64,000 nt of DNA, taken from Allacma fusca (Eukaryota > Arthropoda > Collembola > Symphypleona > Sminthuridae). Shown one piece after another: positions 11,627-23,736 of the stretch; the first letter of the stretch is position 1; each line of letters begins with the position of its first letter. The notes under the pieces are model-generated. The model had not been told where the DNA came from. It was given only the letters and a program-made list of their open reading frames with translations, and made no database searches. The DNA lies in assembly GCA_947179485.1 (NCBI GenBank), contig OX359248.1, positions 56,182,386 through 56,246,385 on the forward strand, given 5' to 3'. The position numbers and the translations under genes are program-made.

Positions 11627-12780
11627 CACTTGAAAAGTTTCAATTCCAAGTGACACTTGAAAAGTTTCAATTCCAAGTGACACTTGAAAAGTTTCAATTC
11701 CAAGTGACACTTGAAAAGTTTCAATTCCAAGTGACACTTGAAAAGTTTCAATTCCAAGTGACACTTGAAAAGTTTCAATTCCAAGTGACACTTGAAAAGT
11801 TTCAATTCCAAGTGACACTTGAAAAGTTTCAATTCCAAGTGACACTTGAAAAGTTTCAATTCCAAGTGACACTTGAAAAGTTTCAATTCCAAGTGACACT
11901 TGAAAAGTTTCAATTCCAAGTGACACTTGAAAAGTTTCAATTCCAAGTGACACTTGAAAAGTTTCAATTCCAAGTGACACTTGAAAAGTTTCAATTCCAA
12001 GGGGCACTTGAAAAGTTTCAATTCCAAGTGACACTTGAAAAGTTTCAATTCCAAGTGACACTTGAAAAGTTTCAATTCCAAGTGACACTTGAAAAGTTTC
12101 AATTCCAAGTGGCACTTGAAAAGTTTCAATTCCAAGTGACACTTGAAAAGTTTCAATTCCAAGTGGCACTTGAAAAGTTTCAATTCCAAGTGGCACTTGA
12201 AAAGTTTCAATTCCAAGTGACACTTGAAAAGTTTCAATTCCAAGTGACACTTGAAAAGTTTCAATTCCAAGTGACACTTGAAAAGTTTCAATTCCAAGTG
12301 ACACTTGAAAAGTTTCAATTCCAAGTGACACTTGAAAAGTTTCAATTCCAAGTGACACTAAGTTTCAATTCCAAGTGACACTTGAAAAGTTTCAATTCCA
12401 AGCGACACTAAGTTTCAATTCCAAGTGACACTTGAAAAGTTTCAATTCCAAGTGACACTTGAAAAGTTTCAATTCCAAGTGACACTTGAAAAGTTTCAAT
12501 TCCAAGTGACACTTGAAAAGTTTCAATTCCAAGTGACACTTGAAAAGTTTCAATTCCAAGTGACACTTGAAAAGTTTCAATTCCAAGTGACACTTGAAAA
12601 GTTTCAATTCCAAGTGACACTTGAAAAGTTTCAATTCCAAGTGGCACTTGAAAAGTTTCAATTCCAAGTGGCACTTGAAAAGTTTCAATTCCAAGTGGCA
12701 CTTGAAAAGTTTCAATTCCAAGTGGCACTTGAAAAGTTTCAATTCCAACCAAGTGACACTTGAAAAGTTTCAATTCAAGT
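11627..12780. repeat. 27-bp minisatellite, about 42 units
   Basis: The unit is CACTTGAAAAGTTTCAATTC plus CAAGTGA. Most units differ only at the junction (GACACTTG, GGCACTTG or one GGGCACTTG). Two shortened units with the CTTGAAA part lost occur near 12355 and 12408. Because 27 is divisible by 3, long frames appear on both strands; none is a gene. Each unit holds two inverted repeats, TTGAAA-AG-TTTCAA and, across the unit junction, CAAGTG-A-CACTTG, so single strands could form serial hairpins. Confidence 0.97.
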
Positions 12781-12909
12781 CACGGGTATTTATGCAAGAG
12801 TATGTAGATCAAGTATACAATAAGATCACACACAAGAAACAACATATTCCAAATATGAAACAAAAGTTGCAAGTAAAGCATGATAATAACTTTTGTAACT
12901 TTTTTTAAC

Positions 12910-13265
12910 AATGTCTGCCCAGGGATCGGATTTTTGTAAATCTCCCTGGAAGATTATTTTTGAATTTCCCTGCTGAATTATATGTTCCTGCAGGGAGGTG
13001 CACAACGATTTCAAAAGTCCCTGCTGGAAAAAGGTAAACGATTTTCAAAATCCCTGTTGGTAAAAATAATTTACCGTCAATACGCCATATCTCTTCCAAA
13101 TAGTATCAACCAGTCTAAAATTCCCCGTTTGAATAACATTTTTCCGTGAAACACACCAACGATATTAAAAATCCCTTCCATTTGAAATTTTTGCTTCCAG
13201 AAATACTTTTTTCCTGGGAAGAATCAATCCGTCTCCCACAAAAACCCCGAAAATCAACACAAGCA
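12910..13265. repeat. Degenerate 'AATCCCTGCTG' repeat, block 1
   Basis: Roughly 45-50-bp degenerate tandem units of the form ACGATTTCAAAATCCCTGCTGGAA followed by AATAATTTnCCGTAAAACACC. The same theme recurs at 17790-18110 and, more decayed, at 26050-26330, including the shared ending TTCCCCTGAGAAGAATC. Not a known element to me. Confidence 0.5.
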
Positions 13266-16200
13266 AATAGAATGAAAATTTACAATAAATATTTTTTTTT
13301 GCTGTGCTTCCTAACAGTTTCCTTGATGCTGCTTTTAGAAAACATAATTTGTAGATATTTTCGTAGAATAGTTACAATTTGCTAGTTATGCATACAACAG
13401 AAACGTTTATGTGATGGTATTGTACGTACACAATACTTGACATACTCGTTTGATATAATAATAATATCGGTAAAGTACCGTGATGTCGTTCATTAACTCC
13501 CTTCTGGTGGTGGTTTAAGGAAGTAAGGACAGGATTGAGCATAATTTGCTGCCGGGTGACTACAACTAAATGTATTCGATTAATGCGTCCTTGTACATAT
13601 TTGTAAAGTTATAATGGATGAATATAGAATTTCTATACGATTGGTTGTAATATAAGACAGCAGAAGAAGAACTTGGTGGCTTACGTAGATCAGATGGGCA
13701 ATCAAGTTGAAAATGTACGAAAGAAGAGATATTAAGGCACAGAGACGGTGTGGACGTGCTGAGAATTATTTTGTGATGAGTATTCCCCATAAGAAAATAG
13801 TCATGCTATGTGCCTTCCAGGATAGTATGCAACAGAGTTTGAATATTAACCATGATGACTTTTTTAGAGTTTTTTGCCGATCCCTTCCTGATGGATTTGG
13901 CACCAGAGGCTCCTCTCCTCCAATCCTGGTTGCGCATAAAAAACCATTGGGAATTTACACTTCCAATCTGTCCCCACCGGCTCTGTCAGCCAGCCAGGAA
14001 GCCACTTGAGATTTTTCCAACTTTTATTTCCCTTATACCAGAAATCATTACGGGTAAATCCAGGTCCGTGTCAATTCGCTTTGCATAGTATCCCACGGAA
14101 ATTTTTGGCTTATTCTTATTTCTCTCATTTTGAATTTGCAATATCGCCGAAGATAAAAATTTCCTTCAACTTTTCAACTTTTCCATTACAATTTATACTG
14201 TAACTAACAATGGTAACAAGGTCTTTTTCCTTCTGGATTTTTAACTAGTTTTCTTAATCTTTAAACAACATTCAATCAGAACGGCGTGTTCGAACTGTGT
14301 AAGAATGTTTAACGAGACAATTCCAGAGATCTGCCCACCATGCATCTTCATGGAATAAACGTTCACCGATTATTACAAGCAGTAGTCTTCTAATTTCACA
14401 AGCAAAGGTCCTAGATTCAATGACTGTATTTTTATTAATATTTGGGGCACGTCTTTAATATAAGCAGTTAACATATACGTATATATGTTTACAGTGGTGT
14501 GGAATAATAAAATGTATGATTAAAATACATTTCCAGAAAGCCTGGAAACAAATATGCATCAAATGCAATTATCAGGAGTTACGTATAAGTTATGTCACAA
14601 TATAAAATAAAATACAAGCATGCAGAGTAATTTTTGCAAGACATGAAATCAAACATTTTCTTAAAGCAAAATGCAAAAGAGGAAATTTAAAAGACAAATC
14701 AAAGATTCTCTAACGGGAACTCTCGGTAGCTATTTATGAAACATCCTCACACGATTAAGTAAAGCAGAGCAAGATCGTGTGTGCAACTTTGATAGAATAA
14801 TTCGATATCGAAAACCCTCAAATTATTCTGACATTACAAGGTAGCAGACATGTGTATAGTTTTCCGTGAGCTTATACACAACATTTACTCTCAGAACAAA
14901 AATATTACTCCGATGGTTCAGGAATTAATTTTTAAGAAATATTACTACCAGTAAGAAATGCATGAGGAAATGCATTGAAAACATTTTTCGTGTATACTAG
15001 TTAATTGTAAGTACAAAAGCTGGGTGTTAAGACTTGTAGAACTTAATAAATTTGGAGATTCGTGTGTCTTTTAATGGGTTGTATGCTTTATATGATTAGA
15101 AATCTTATCGATGTTTTCAGATCAAAAGCCAATTTAATAGTGTCAAAAAATACATGACAAATTTTACATCGCGAGAAGATAGCTGGAATTCTACATATTA
15201 AAATGATAACAGTACATTGAACCTTATTAAGGGGAAATAGAAACAATAATTGAATGGGAATATAACGGATTAAAGTTCCTTGACCAGGAAAGGGACAATA
15301 GATTTAAAAAATGGGAAAGTAAAAATATGCAAAGAGAACGGATGTGCGTGGTTACACTCATCCGCTTCAGATAGGAAAAACCTCATTATGAGAGCAACGA
15401 GAGGAAACCACATTCTATTCTTTGGAACTCTCAGAATGTGGGTTACGCTTATAATTTCCTAACTTTCAATACTGGGGAAACAATTTGCATATCCAAAATC
15501 CTAGAAAACGTATACAACATTTTATAGTTAAAAAAGAATATTTTGCAAACCAAAATTTTTCAATAAATTTAATCATACATATATGCAGAATATTAATAAA
15601 TGTATGCATTAATATATGCATAGGTGCCTATAAACGCGTATGTTGAACGTTCTGAACATTTATAAAATGTTCGCTCATTATTATTGATAACTAAACATCA
15701 GTTTTTGGTGCCTTGAAATGAATTTATAGCCGCTTTCAGTTCCAATTATTCAACAAATTATTCAATCGATTTTAAAAATAATGTAAGCACAAAATCAGAA
15801 ATCATTTATTCATGTTTGTCATCTCAACAGAAAAGAATGGCAAGAATTAATTAATAAACTAACGAAATGATTTACAAAATATTACATTAATTACCAATCT
15901 CATCTTTCATTCTCTGTAGACGACAAACTTACCCATGATTTTCGTTCCCAAACTTGCTCTTCTCGGACGATTCAGAGATCCCGCAATTGAGAAAGCACGC
16001 TCCATGGATTATAAAGTGCTAGGTATCCCAAGATATATTCTCGTCAGTCGGCACAAAATCGGAAACCTCCCTGGTAAGAACCGTATTTTAACCAATAACG
16101 GCCAGGCCATTTCTTGCCACTTGCCAACCCTGCTACTCATACTTCCACAACAGTAGGGACACTGGGCTCAGGAGTCGTTGTTCAACGATGGTAGTTGAGT

Positions 16201-16770
16201 ACATTCAGTGCTGGACTATTCCAGCCGACCGGCATATCTATAGAGTGAGTGAAATGGAAAGCTACAGGTAGAGAGAGAAGATATGCAGACACGGTAGGAG
16301 CCAAGGGCTACGAAATGGACACAAACACACCCAAATATCAGTAGTCGCAGTATATACAAAAACACCGATTCATCTTACGAATCATTATCAGTGTCCGGCA
16401 CACACTACTTCTACTGTCACTCTTCCAAGAATGTGGAACATGTCTCCAACCCTCACTTTCATACCGATAGTGCAGTGGTGGTAGAACATGTAGTCATACT
16501 GAAATAAGCACAATGTATAATCAGTAGGGCGGATAACTTTGAAAGAAAGAACGAATGTAGAAAGATTAAGTGCCAAAACTAGAACGACCCTTTTTATTTA
16601 AGTCCTCATCCTCCGCTCATTCAATAAGCATCCGCAATGAAATTATTTTGAAATTATTGGTAAATCTAAAATAATAAACTAAAAGTATTCTTTGATTTTA
16701 GTTTAATTCTGAAAGTCTGGACTCCGTGTCTGACGCAAATTTTCTCCATCTAATAGGTGGGGAATCAATA
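13266..16770. other. No identifiable gene
   Basis: Only short frames (for example 13707-14203 and 15935-16156, plus) without recognisable domains. Microsatellite scraps and AT-rich spacer. Confidence 0.5.
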
Positions 16771-16777
16771 CTCCGAG

Positions 16778-17700
16778 TTAGAAATCATTGCATCTTGTAT
16801 ATTGTTTTAGATTCTGATGTGGTAATGACAACAAATAATTAGCTGCGAACGTGGGTTCGATTTCGTAGTGTTTAAGGTATATGGTATTTGTGCTGTACTC
16901 TTTGGAAAGTTTTTTAAAAGAATAACCTTTGGATGTGGGAGCCATTTGTTTCCTTACATGATTCCTTGCAAGTTGCCCATGTTGGTATGTACGGTGGGTT
17001 TGATTTTGGTAATGGTACGTTTCCTCCAAGAAAGAATTCTAAAGGTGTGGTTGGTTTTCTTGAAGAGGTTGTGATTTTGGAGAAAGTGTAATGATATTGA
17101 TGTCGTCATTCGGTGGTGTAGGTGAATTAGTTAAGTTTATATTTTCACGTTTGTTCTTGTGTAGGTATTTACCAGGAGTGAGTGACAGGTTTTCAAATAT
17201 TAGTCGAAATTCACTTACCAGAGCAGCATTCCGGTCTTCGATGAAGAATGGAAATGTCTTTGTTGGTGACGGTTCAATGTAGATCACTCGGGGTTCACCC
17301 GACTTGCAAATGGGGTCACGAGGTTCGAGGGATTTCGTGGGAGTAACAAAGGTAAATTGCGGAAAGTCCTCCTATGGGGTGACTTCTACCATGAGTAGAT
17401 CTTCCACTGAAGGCTCAATTTCCATAAAATCTTTTTTAATCTCTAATTTGTAACGAGAATTGCATGCTGAAAATTTGGTATGGTTTAATATAATCATGGG
17501 TCAGTGGGGTGGTATTATTTTAATTGTTGTTTGTTCATGGAAATAGTATATTGGTTTATCCAATTCTTTCATCGATCAATTGAAAACCGTGGGGGTTCAA
17601 ATGTTCAAAACTTTGATATGGACTTGGTAAACAGGCTTCTGATCAAATCTGTAACATTACTTTCAGTTACACCAGGCCTTAAATGATTTGAGCCACATAG
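16778..17700 (-). pseudogene. Decayed protein-coding fragment, family unknown
   Basis: On the minus strand, from about 17700 leftwards, readable segments include PGVTESNVTDLIRSLF, then FEPPRFS, then a stretch with stops, then an open frame at 17287-17039 (begins MIYIEPSPTKTFPFF, with FSLTPG- and SPTPPND-like parts), and another at 17029-16778. The first part resembles the RNA-binding-like C-terminal domain seen in some transposon ORF1 or Gag-like proteins ('TTExdV..L..LF' then 'EPPRFSSYKV'). That is inference by eye. Several stops and shifts show it is dead. Confidence 0.3.
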
Positions 17701-17789
17701 TACAGTAGCACGGGGCCGGAGTTTTGTGATGTTTGCTTTTCCCTGCTAGTTACGATGTTCATGTTCAAAGCATGTGTAAATTTCCGTTG

Positions 17790-18110
17790 AAAAAACGATA
17801 TCCGTAATATACCTTAACAACTTAAACAATCCCTGCTGAAAAAAGCTTAACAAATTTGAAATTCCCTGCTAAGAAAAAATGATCATCGTAAGTCCGTTCA
17901 ACAATTTTGAAAATCTCTTGTAACAAATAATTTTTTTCAGTAAGTCACCTTAACAATTTCAAATCCCTGCTTACAATAATTGTTTCCCATAAAACACCTC
18001 AACAATTTCAAAACTTTCTGCCCAAAATAAGGTCAACAGATTTGACTTCCCGTTTGTAATCCTGTTTCAAAATTTCCCCATTAAAACAATTTTCCCCTAG
18101 TAAGAATCTT
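17790..18110. repeat. Degenerate 'AATCCCTGCTG' repeat, block 2
   Basis: Successive units of the kind CAACAATTTCAAATCCCTGCT followed by an AT-rich spacer and TTTCCCATAAAACACC. Same family as 12910-13265. It separates two minus-strand coding-like fragments (16778-17700 and 18112-18480). Confidence 0.5.
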
Positions 18111-18111
18111 C

Positions 18112-18480
18112 CTATCTTTGCACATAAATCCGACACGTGTCCATAAAATGTGGGATGTTTGAAAATAGTTCGTTAGGTATGTAGGTTGTTATCTTGTTGG
18201 TATTGATGCTTCCACTATTGTCCGGCCGGGTCGGTGATACCGATATTAGGTAACGTAGAATTGACAAATTCGTGTGGTTCGTGGTTTGTAATTTCAGTAT
18301 TGATATTTGATAATTGTTCAAAGCCGTAACAGGAGGTGATTTGGAGTTTGTGCAGATATTGTTGTGGAATTCAGAAAAGAAGATAGGATTTCTAATTGGT
18401 TTGTGTATATTGTATTCGGGAGTAGCGTCAGTTGGAAGCGCGTATTGTATGAGTAGAGTGTAGTGTTGTAGTTATTTTTA
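18112..18480 (-). pseudogene. Second decayed minus-strand coding fragment
   Basis: An open minus frame at 18321-18112 (from ATG, 69 residues, S/T/N-rich with YLISVSPTRPDNSGSINTN) with readable sequence upstream to about 18480. It may be the upstream part of the fragment at 16778-17700, split by the repeat block. No domain recognised. Confidence 0.22.
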
Positions 18481-19336
18481 TCCCGACAGAAAATTGGCAG
18501 TCGTCAGGATAAATTTAAGCTAATATATTAATTAATACCAGGAATGTAAGTGAGAGGTAACCAAGTCGCGGCGACTTAAACCTAGTACTAAGAATTTTGT
18601 TGATCCGTTTTGGAATTATTATTAAAGGATTTATTGTATAAAATTATTCAGGTAGGGATTTCTATTAATGGTAGACACTTGAAAGTATAGTTTGTGAATG
18701 ATCTCGGTAACGTTAAAAACCATTAGTCGCACCATTAGTAAATCCCTTTGTCAGCAGATTTTGTCAATTTAGTAAGTAAAAAGATTTTTATTTTCATTTT
18801 TCAACATTTTCGACAGGGGTTTCTCTGATAGTTGTACTTTGGGTAAAAATACTTAAATATTCTGACAGTAGGGAGGAATATGTAGGATATATTCACTATT
18901 TTTTAAATCGAGATCAACTGTAGGTAGGACATATCGGTTAAAACTGGTCAGAACTGCGGATAATTTGATGATACCCAGGTCAGATGGTAAGGTTAACGCA
19001 GGACAGATCTAAATAATGTGGGACCACAAAAATCAACAACAGGTCGGACTGTAAAGTTAACTCTGGTCAGAAATGTGAGTCAGAGTGAAGGATTTGGGGA
19101 ATTCAAAGCAAGAAACGAATCAAGAAGCTTGCTAAGCTCCCGCAATTCAACTTCACTATCCGGTATTACCATGTCTGGGAGATAGCTCACCGACCTGCCT
19201 CATGATCTTCTTGAATTACAGTATTTGTATTGCGTATAATTCCGGACTGCAACGCATTTTTATAGCTTGTTAATTAAATGTGTGACAGAAGTGATTAATG
19301 TATATTGAATTAAAGCGTATCTAAAATTTAAGGGGT

Positions 19337-19546
19337 ATGTTTGACTTTAACGAACCCCCCTCACGAATTTCTCCAACCGATTTTATATTTCCACAGGGAG
19401 CGGATTCTTTGCTAAATACTCTTTCACAACAAGCTGAATTGCGTGATCCATACATCATAGCCTTACGATATCCTTCGATGCCCATAGACGTTTTCCAATA
19501 TGCTTTCATTGATTTTGATAATTCTGTAATCAAATTTGAATGGTAA
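19337..19546 (+). CDS. Possible host exon or ORF, unrecognised
   Basis: ATG-initiated 69-residue frame with balanced composition (MFDFNEPPSRISPTDFIF at the start). It ends next to a good splice-donor match, AATG/GTAAAC, at 19540-19548. The sequence reads more like real protein than most frames nearby, but there is no family match I can name and no convincing acceptor upstream. It could be a single exon or chance. Confidence 0.25.
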   Translation: MFDFNEPPSRISPTDFIFPQGADSLLNTLSQQAELRDPYIIALRYPSMPIDVFQYAFIDFDNSVIKFEW

Positions 19547-20079
19547 ACAGATTGACATCGAAATCTATACCTCATTACTCAATTCATTCCTGTCCAGACT
19601 GCCGTGCTGGACAGTTGTTAAGTCAGCTGCTCTGCAGCAGGTTTCCGTGAACCTTAATCACGAATGTACTAATAGGAAGCACATTCCATCTGTAACGCTA
19701 CTGGGTTGTGACTCCCTGTGAAAAGTCATCGTTTGTCTTCCTTGGTTGGATTCTTGCTGTAGTGTTGTATGTGTGCTTAGCTTACCCGTGATTCCTTGTA
19801 TATAAATTTTATTATGGCATCTTTTTTTTGCTCATAACTAACTAGTAAAAATAAAATAGCAAAAAATGATCGTTTCCTAGTTTGTATAAAGTGTCAGTGA
19901 GCATTTCATCGTAAATGTCTGGATATGAGCCTTGCGGTCTATATATCTATTGATAGTGATTTATGAGTATACTTGTATTCTTTGACAAAGGTGAACCCTC
20001 CGCTTATCAATAATGTATATTTTACTACTGATAATGTGTCTGCTATTGAAATTGCCACTATTGATAATTCTTGTGACCT

Positions 20080-20595
20080 CTCTGCACACAACGTGAACAG
20101 TAAGCTAGTTAAATTATCTAAACATAAACAATTTCACTGTACATAAATTTGAAGAAGTTAAGTTTAGACTGTGTGACGGTCAAATTGATGTTGCAGGTTT
20201 TGTTGAGACCTTTTTTGATACGAATGCAAATATTAGCTTATAATATAAATGGTTTTGTTACTGTAAGGAAACGGGTAATGGGGAAAAGATGGTGGTTTGA
20301 TAATGTTTGTGCATAGGCGTTTGTCTTTTAAGGTACTCAATTCCAATATTGACACTTTTAACTCAAGCGTTGAATTTTTGGTTATAAAAATGGGGCTATC
20401 TGAATAACAGTCCAATATTATCATCTTGATATACAGACCACCGTCTTGTTCTGTAGATACATTTTTATTGTTTCTTGATTCCTTACTAAAATGTGTTACC
20501 CAATATAATTCCAAATGTTTTCTCATGGGTGATATAAATACTGACTTATCATCGGGTAAACTTGAAAGTGTAAAGCCTACAGCCTGATGAAGCAT
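20080..20595 (+). pseudogene. ORF2 endonuclease domain remnant (copy A)
   Basis: Read across frames: a segment with KFEEVKFRLCDGQIDVAGF, then IYRPP, then KCFLMGDINTDLSS. IYRPP and GD(F/I)NTDL are the conserved blocks of the apurinic-type endonuclease of CR1/jockey-group ORF2, which nicks target DNA for target-primed reverse transcription. Several stops interrupt it. Confidence 0.75.
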
Positions 20596-21138
20596 GTTTG
20601 GCTATAAGCAAGTAATATCAATTCAGACAAGGAAAATGTAAGTCAAAGCATGAAGTTAAGTTTATTTCATACAGAAATTTCAGACAGGTTGTCTGGGGAA
20701 TGCTAAATATTGACAGATGTAAAATTGCCTGGACTTTCCTAGAGTATGGTGATTATGATATTGACTTCGTTTTTAATGTTATAAATACATCAATAAGGAT
20801 GAGTATGTGCCTATTTGTAAAAAACGTGTTAAACACTCTCTTAAATGTTGGGTAAGCAATGACATACTCAAGCAAACTAAGCAACGTGATAATCTTAAAC
20901 AAATGGCTTCTGTACAACACTCCCGAACTGCTTAATCAATTTAGGAGAGCTATATCTAGTGTTATGTGTGCTATTTATGCTGCAAAGCGTGCATAGTTTA
21001 TATCCAAATTAAGAGAAAGTACTATGATATCGGGGGGAAATTATTCGATAATTTAACACGCAAAGAAATGAAGTCACAAGTTAGTTGAACAAAATTAGTT
21101 GATAATGACATTACCTAAAGTGGTAATCCATCTGTAAT

Positions 21139-21778
21139 GTGCTGCCTAAATCCTTTACTGTTCCTTGTGACTATGTAGATTCAGATATACGAGCTTTTAA
21201 GCCTGAACTTCCACAGAATTATAGCTTTGTACCTGTGTCGAGTAGTAAGGAGGTTAACGTTACAATACTCCTTATAAAAAGTACCAACAACAGTCGTGAA
21301 GTAACTACTTATCGCATATATACTAATGCTGCAGTTTTGACTCCTATTTTTTTACTATTTAACCTTATATTAGCCGATGGATTTCTACCTAGATATTTTT
21401 AAAAGATATTTTTCCTAGCTACTGTTACACTAATGTATTAGGGTAAAGGTAGTTTAACGTCAGCTGATAATTATCGACCTATCCATAGTCTACCTTTCGT
21501 CAACAAGGTTTATGAAAACCTAATGTTCCATCGTATTCTGACCCAATGTAAAATTTATATGGATGATTGTCAGCACGGCTTTTGTAAAGGCATATCCTGT
21601 TTTACTGCTATATTCTTTCATTCATGAAATATGTAACTACCTATGTATACCCAACGTTAAAGTTCTTGCTAATTATATTGATTTACAGCAGGCCTTAAAT
21701 ACTGTATCCCATTTACTTCTCTTTAAAAAAAACTTAGATCTAGATTTAAGTGTGACACTTGTACCCTGCATGTGCTAG
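21139..21778 (+). pseudogene. ORF2 reverse transcriptase remnant (copy A)
   Basis: Contains FNLILADGFLP, then (frame-shifted) SADNYRPIHSLPFVNKVYE, QHGFCKG, and IDLQQALNTVSH. These match RT blocks 1-3 of CR1/jockey-type elements ('NYRPIS.LP...K.fE', 'QfGFR', 'DLskAFDtV.H'). The first catalytic aspartate (as in DlskAFD) is retained in IDLQQALNTV, but stops and frameshifts make the copy inactive. No YADD block is seen before the nested insertion. Confidence 0.75.
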
Positions 21779-22026
21779 CTGATTATATTTCTAACCGTGA
21801 TTTCCAGATTTACATGAATATTCGAATTTCACAGTGTTGTATATGTAAAACCAGAGTTTATTTACTACAAAGTTTCAAGACAGGTTTCGTCTACTTTTTT
21901 GTAATAACACGAATTCAATGATATCTGTTTATTTCCCATGTATACGAGACTACTAATTTTTTGACTGTTCCAGGGCGGATACGTTACTATAGTTGTAAAA
22001 ACATTTATAAATTAGCTGTATTTGGT

Positions 22027-22042
22027 AATACTGTTCTCTACA
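22027..22042. repeat. Target-site duplication, left copy (16 bp)
   Basis: AATACTGTTCTCTACA is repeated exactly at 23721-23736. It marks the insertion point of the nested non-LTR element in copy A; the outer reading resumes across it. Confidence 0.95.
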
Positions 22043-22717
22043 GACTTGAGCATTACCCCGCCTGGTAAAACCAATTCCGCAGACTACCCCCTTGCTCATA
22101 ATCCTCCAAAAAAGCCGAAGAATATGGCGGTTACGCTAGAAGAGCTGAGGGATCTAATCATGGTTTTGACCCTAAAGCTAGACTCTGTTGTGGATGTGAA
22201 GCTGAAAGAACAAGAAGTAAAAATTGAATCTCTAGAAACAAAATTGGAGTTCCTCCAGCAAAAAATGAACAAAACATCCGTCGTGGTTTTTGGAATGACA
22301 GAAGACCCACAGGAAACGTACCCCAAATTAGAACAGGTTACAAATCTACTCACCAAGATAGGGCTGACAGGAACTTTGTATGACAGCGTAAGAAGAATTG
22401 GGAAAAAAACACCCGGAAAGATTAGACCAATAGTAGTTTCGTTATACAACACTCGAGACAAATTTGCCATACTCTCAGCAAAAACAAATAACAAGCAATT
22501 AACTGGCCTCGCGGGTATTTTTATCAGCCCAGAGAAGACACCTCGAGAAATACGAATACAAAAAAAGCTTGCTGATAAGGCAAGAGAACTAAAGTGCTCT
22601 AACACAGTGAAAACTAAAATCCGATATGAAAAAATGTATCCAATATACACCAATGGGACAACAATAACCTACACTTTGGATTTCAAAGATAAAGATTGGG
22701 CACCGATTATCATATGA
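22043..22717 (+). CDS. Non-LTR ORF1 protein (RNA-binding, coiled coil), N-truncated
   Basis: Open from the insertion boundary to TGA near 22717. The first in-frame ATG is at 22124 (MAVTLEELRDLIM). Residues after it include a heptad-rich stretch (LKEQEVKIESLETKLEFLQQ), then VVVFGMTEDPQETYP, then SVRRIGKK and RPIVVSLY, then ISPEKTPREIRIQKKL. This order (coiled coil, RRM-like domain with an RRIGK/RPIVV block, C-terminal domain) is that of L1-like ORF1 RNA chaperones, which trimerise and coat element RNA. The frame is intact apart from the missing N-terminus, suggesting a fairly recent copy. Confidence 0.8.
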   Translation, partial: DLSITPPGKTNSADYPLAHNPPKKPKNMAVTLEELRDLIMVLTLKLDSVVDVKLKEQEVKIESLETKLEFLQQKMNKTSVVVFGMTEDPQETYPKLEQVTNLLTKIGLTGTLYDSVRRIGKKTPGKIRPIVVSLYNTRDKFAILSAKTNNKQLTGLAGIFISPEKTPREIRIQKKLADKARELKCSNTVKTKIRYEKMYPIYTNGTTITYTLDFKDKDWAPIII

Positions 22718-22744
22718 GAATCACTATCTCTGACACCAGAAAAT

Positions 22745-23480
22745 ACAACTATTCAAAATAATTGTAAAATTGAATTCTGGAACTGCCGGGGAGCAAAAAG
22801 TATCTTGAATCTTCCAAATTTCCACTTCATCCATCTTACTGAAACGAGTATCCTGTGCCTCAACGAAACTTGGCATTTAAACAAAAGTGATCTCGAAAAG
22901 TTATGTTTAATCTTCTCCAAGTTCCACATTTTGGAAACTCTTCCTTAGAACCACCGTTCTCTATTGTGCTCAAGTTTGGGGATTGCGTTATCTAACTGAA
23001 ATTGAAAGCATCCAACAATACTATTTTAAAAGAATTCTGGTAATGTGCAAATTTTAATATCCTGACGGGGGTTACAAGTTCGAAAATTATAACTGGGTGA
23101 CCCAAATTAAACAATTCTAGCGGAATAAAATTCGGAAGAATTATGGAACGAATACAATTCTGCATAGCTACAGAACTCTTCCAGAAATATTCGCAAATTC
23201 CAGTATTATAATTCTCAACACATACCTAAATAAACTGAAAGACTCGCAAAGGCACCATGCTTATCAAGTGTTCAACTACATACCTAGGATAACTCCAACA
23301 TACCTTAACATTGACATCGTGATTAGATATAAGCCTCTGAGCCCAAGCTAGATTTTCGGGAACGCACTTTAGAATGGGAAAGGATGTGTACAAAATGCCA
23401 AATAGCTTCGCACCACAGTTATGCAAATACTGCAACCCAAGAAGCCGTGAAGAAATGATAAAGAATCTTCAGATACTAAC
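22745..23480 (+). pseudogene. ORF2 remnant of the nested element (ends joined, middle deleted)
   Basis: A segment with IEFWNCRGAKS and LCLNETWH is the beginning of an endonuclease domain. It breaks off at about 22945, where sequence typical of the extreme ORF2 C-terminus (VLYCAQVWGLRYLTEIESIQ, then YYFKRIL) begins. The catalytic endonuclease residues beyond the first block and the whole reverse transcriptase are absent. The deletion was probably made during reverse transcription or earlier in the source copy. Confidence 0.7.
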
Positions 23481-23720
23481 TTACTAAGAAGAACAGAATT
23501 CTTAAGTGATTTCAGCCAATTAATTTGTAACACATACTGTATAAATGTACTTGGTAATTACCCTACCAATATAAATTTGGGCCTAGTATTAATTTCTATT
23601 CTCGATAAAGTATCTAGAGAATCATAAACAAGTATGTATTCAATTCAATACACCAAATATTTCCTCGGGTCATGGGCGAAAGCCTACAAGACCTTAAATT
23701 GAATAAATAAATAATAAATA

Positions 23721-23736
23721 AATACTGTTCTCTACA
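23721..23736. repeat. Target-site duplication, right copy (16 bp)
   Basis: Exact match to 22027-22042, directly after the (AATAA)n tail. Confidence 0.95.

Larger units (their letters stand above)
22043..23720 (+). mobile_element. Nested, 5'-truncated and internally deleted non-LTR retrotransposon
   Basis: Bounded by the perfect 16-bp duplication. It starts inside ORF1 (frame open from the first base), has the start of an ORF2 endonuclease (about 22745-22945), jumps to the C-terminal end of ORF2 (about 22946-23480), and ends in an (AATAA)n tail. 5' truncation plus a simple A-rich 3' tail and a long target duplication are what target-primed reverse transcription leaves. The ORF1 type (coiled coil then RNA-binding domain) differs from copy A. 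Confidence 0.93.

Noticed and set aside
11540-12773. Long frames on both strands with 9-residue repeats (for example EKFQFQVTL, LGIETFQVS)
   Set aside because: A 27-bp repeat is a multiple of three and lacks stops in several frames. No unique coding flanks.
11627-12780. CRISPR-like regular repeat
   Set aside because: Units are contiguous with no unique spacers, in a eukaryotic setting. The same holds for the satellite at 1-3208 and the minisatellite at 31880-32520.
22096-22653. 185-residue minus-strand frame
   Set aside because: Shadow of the plus-strand ORF1, which has recognisable RNA-binding domain motifs.
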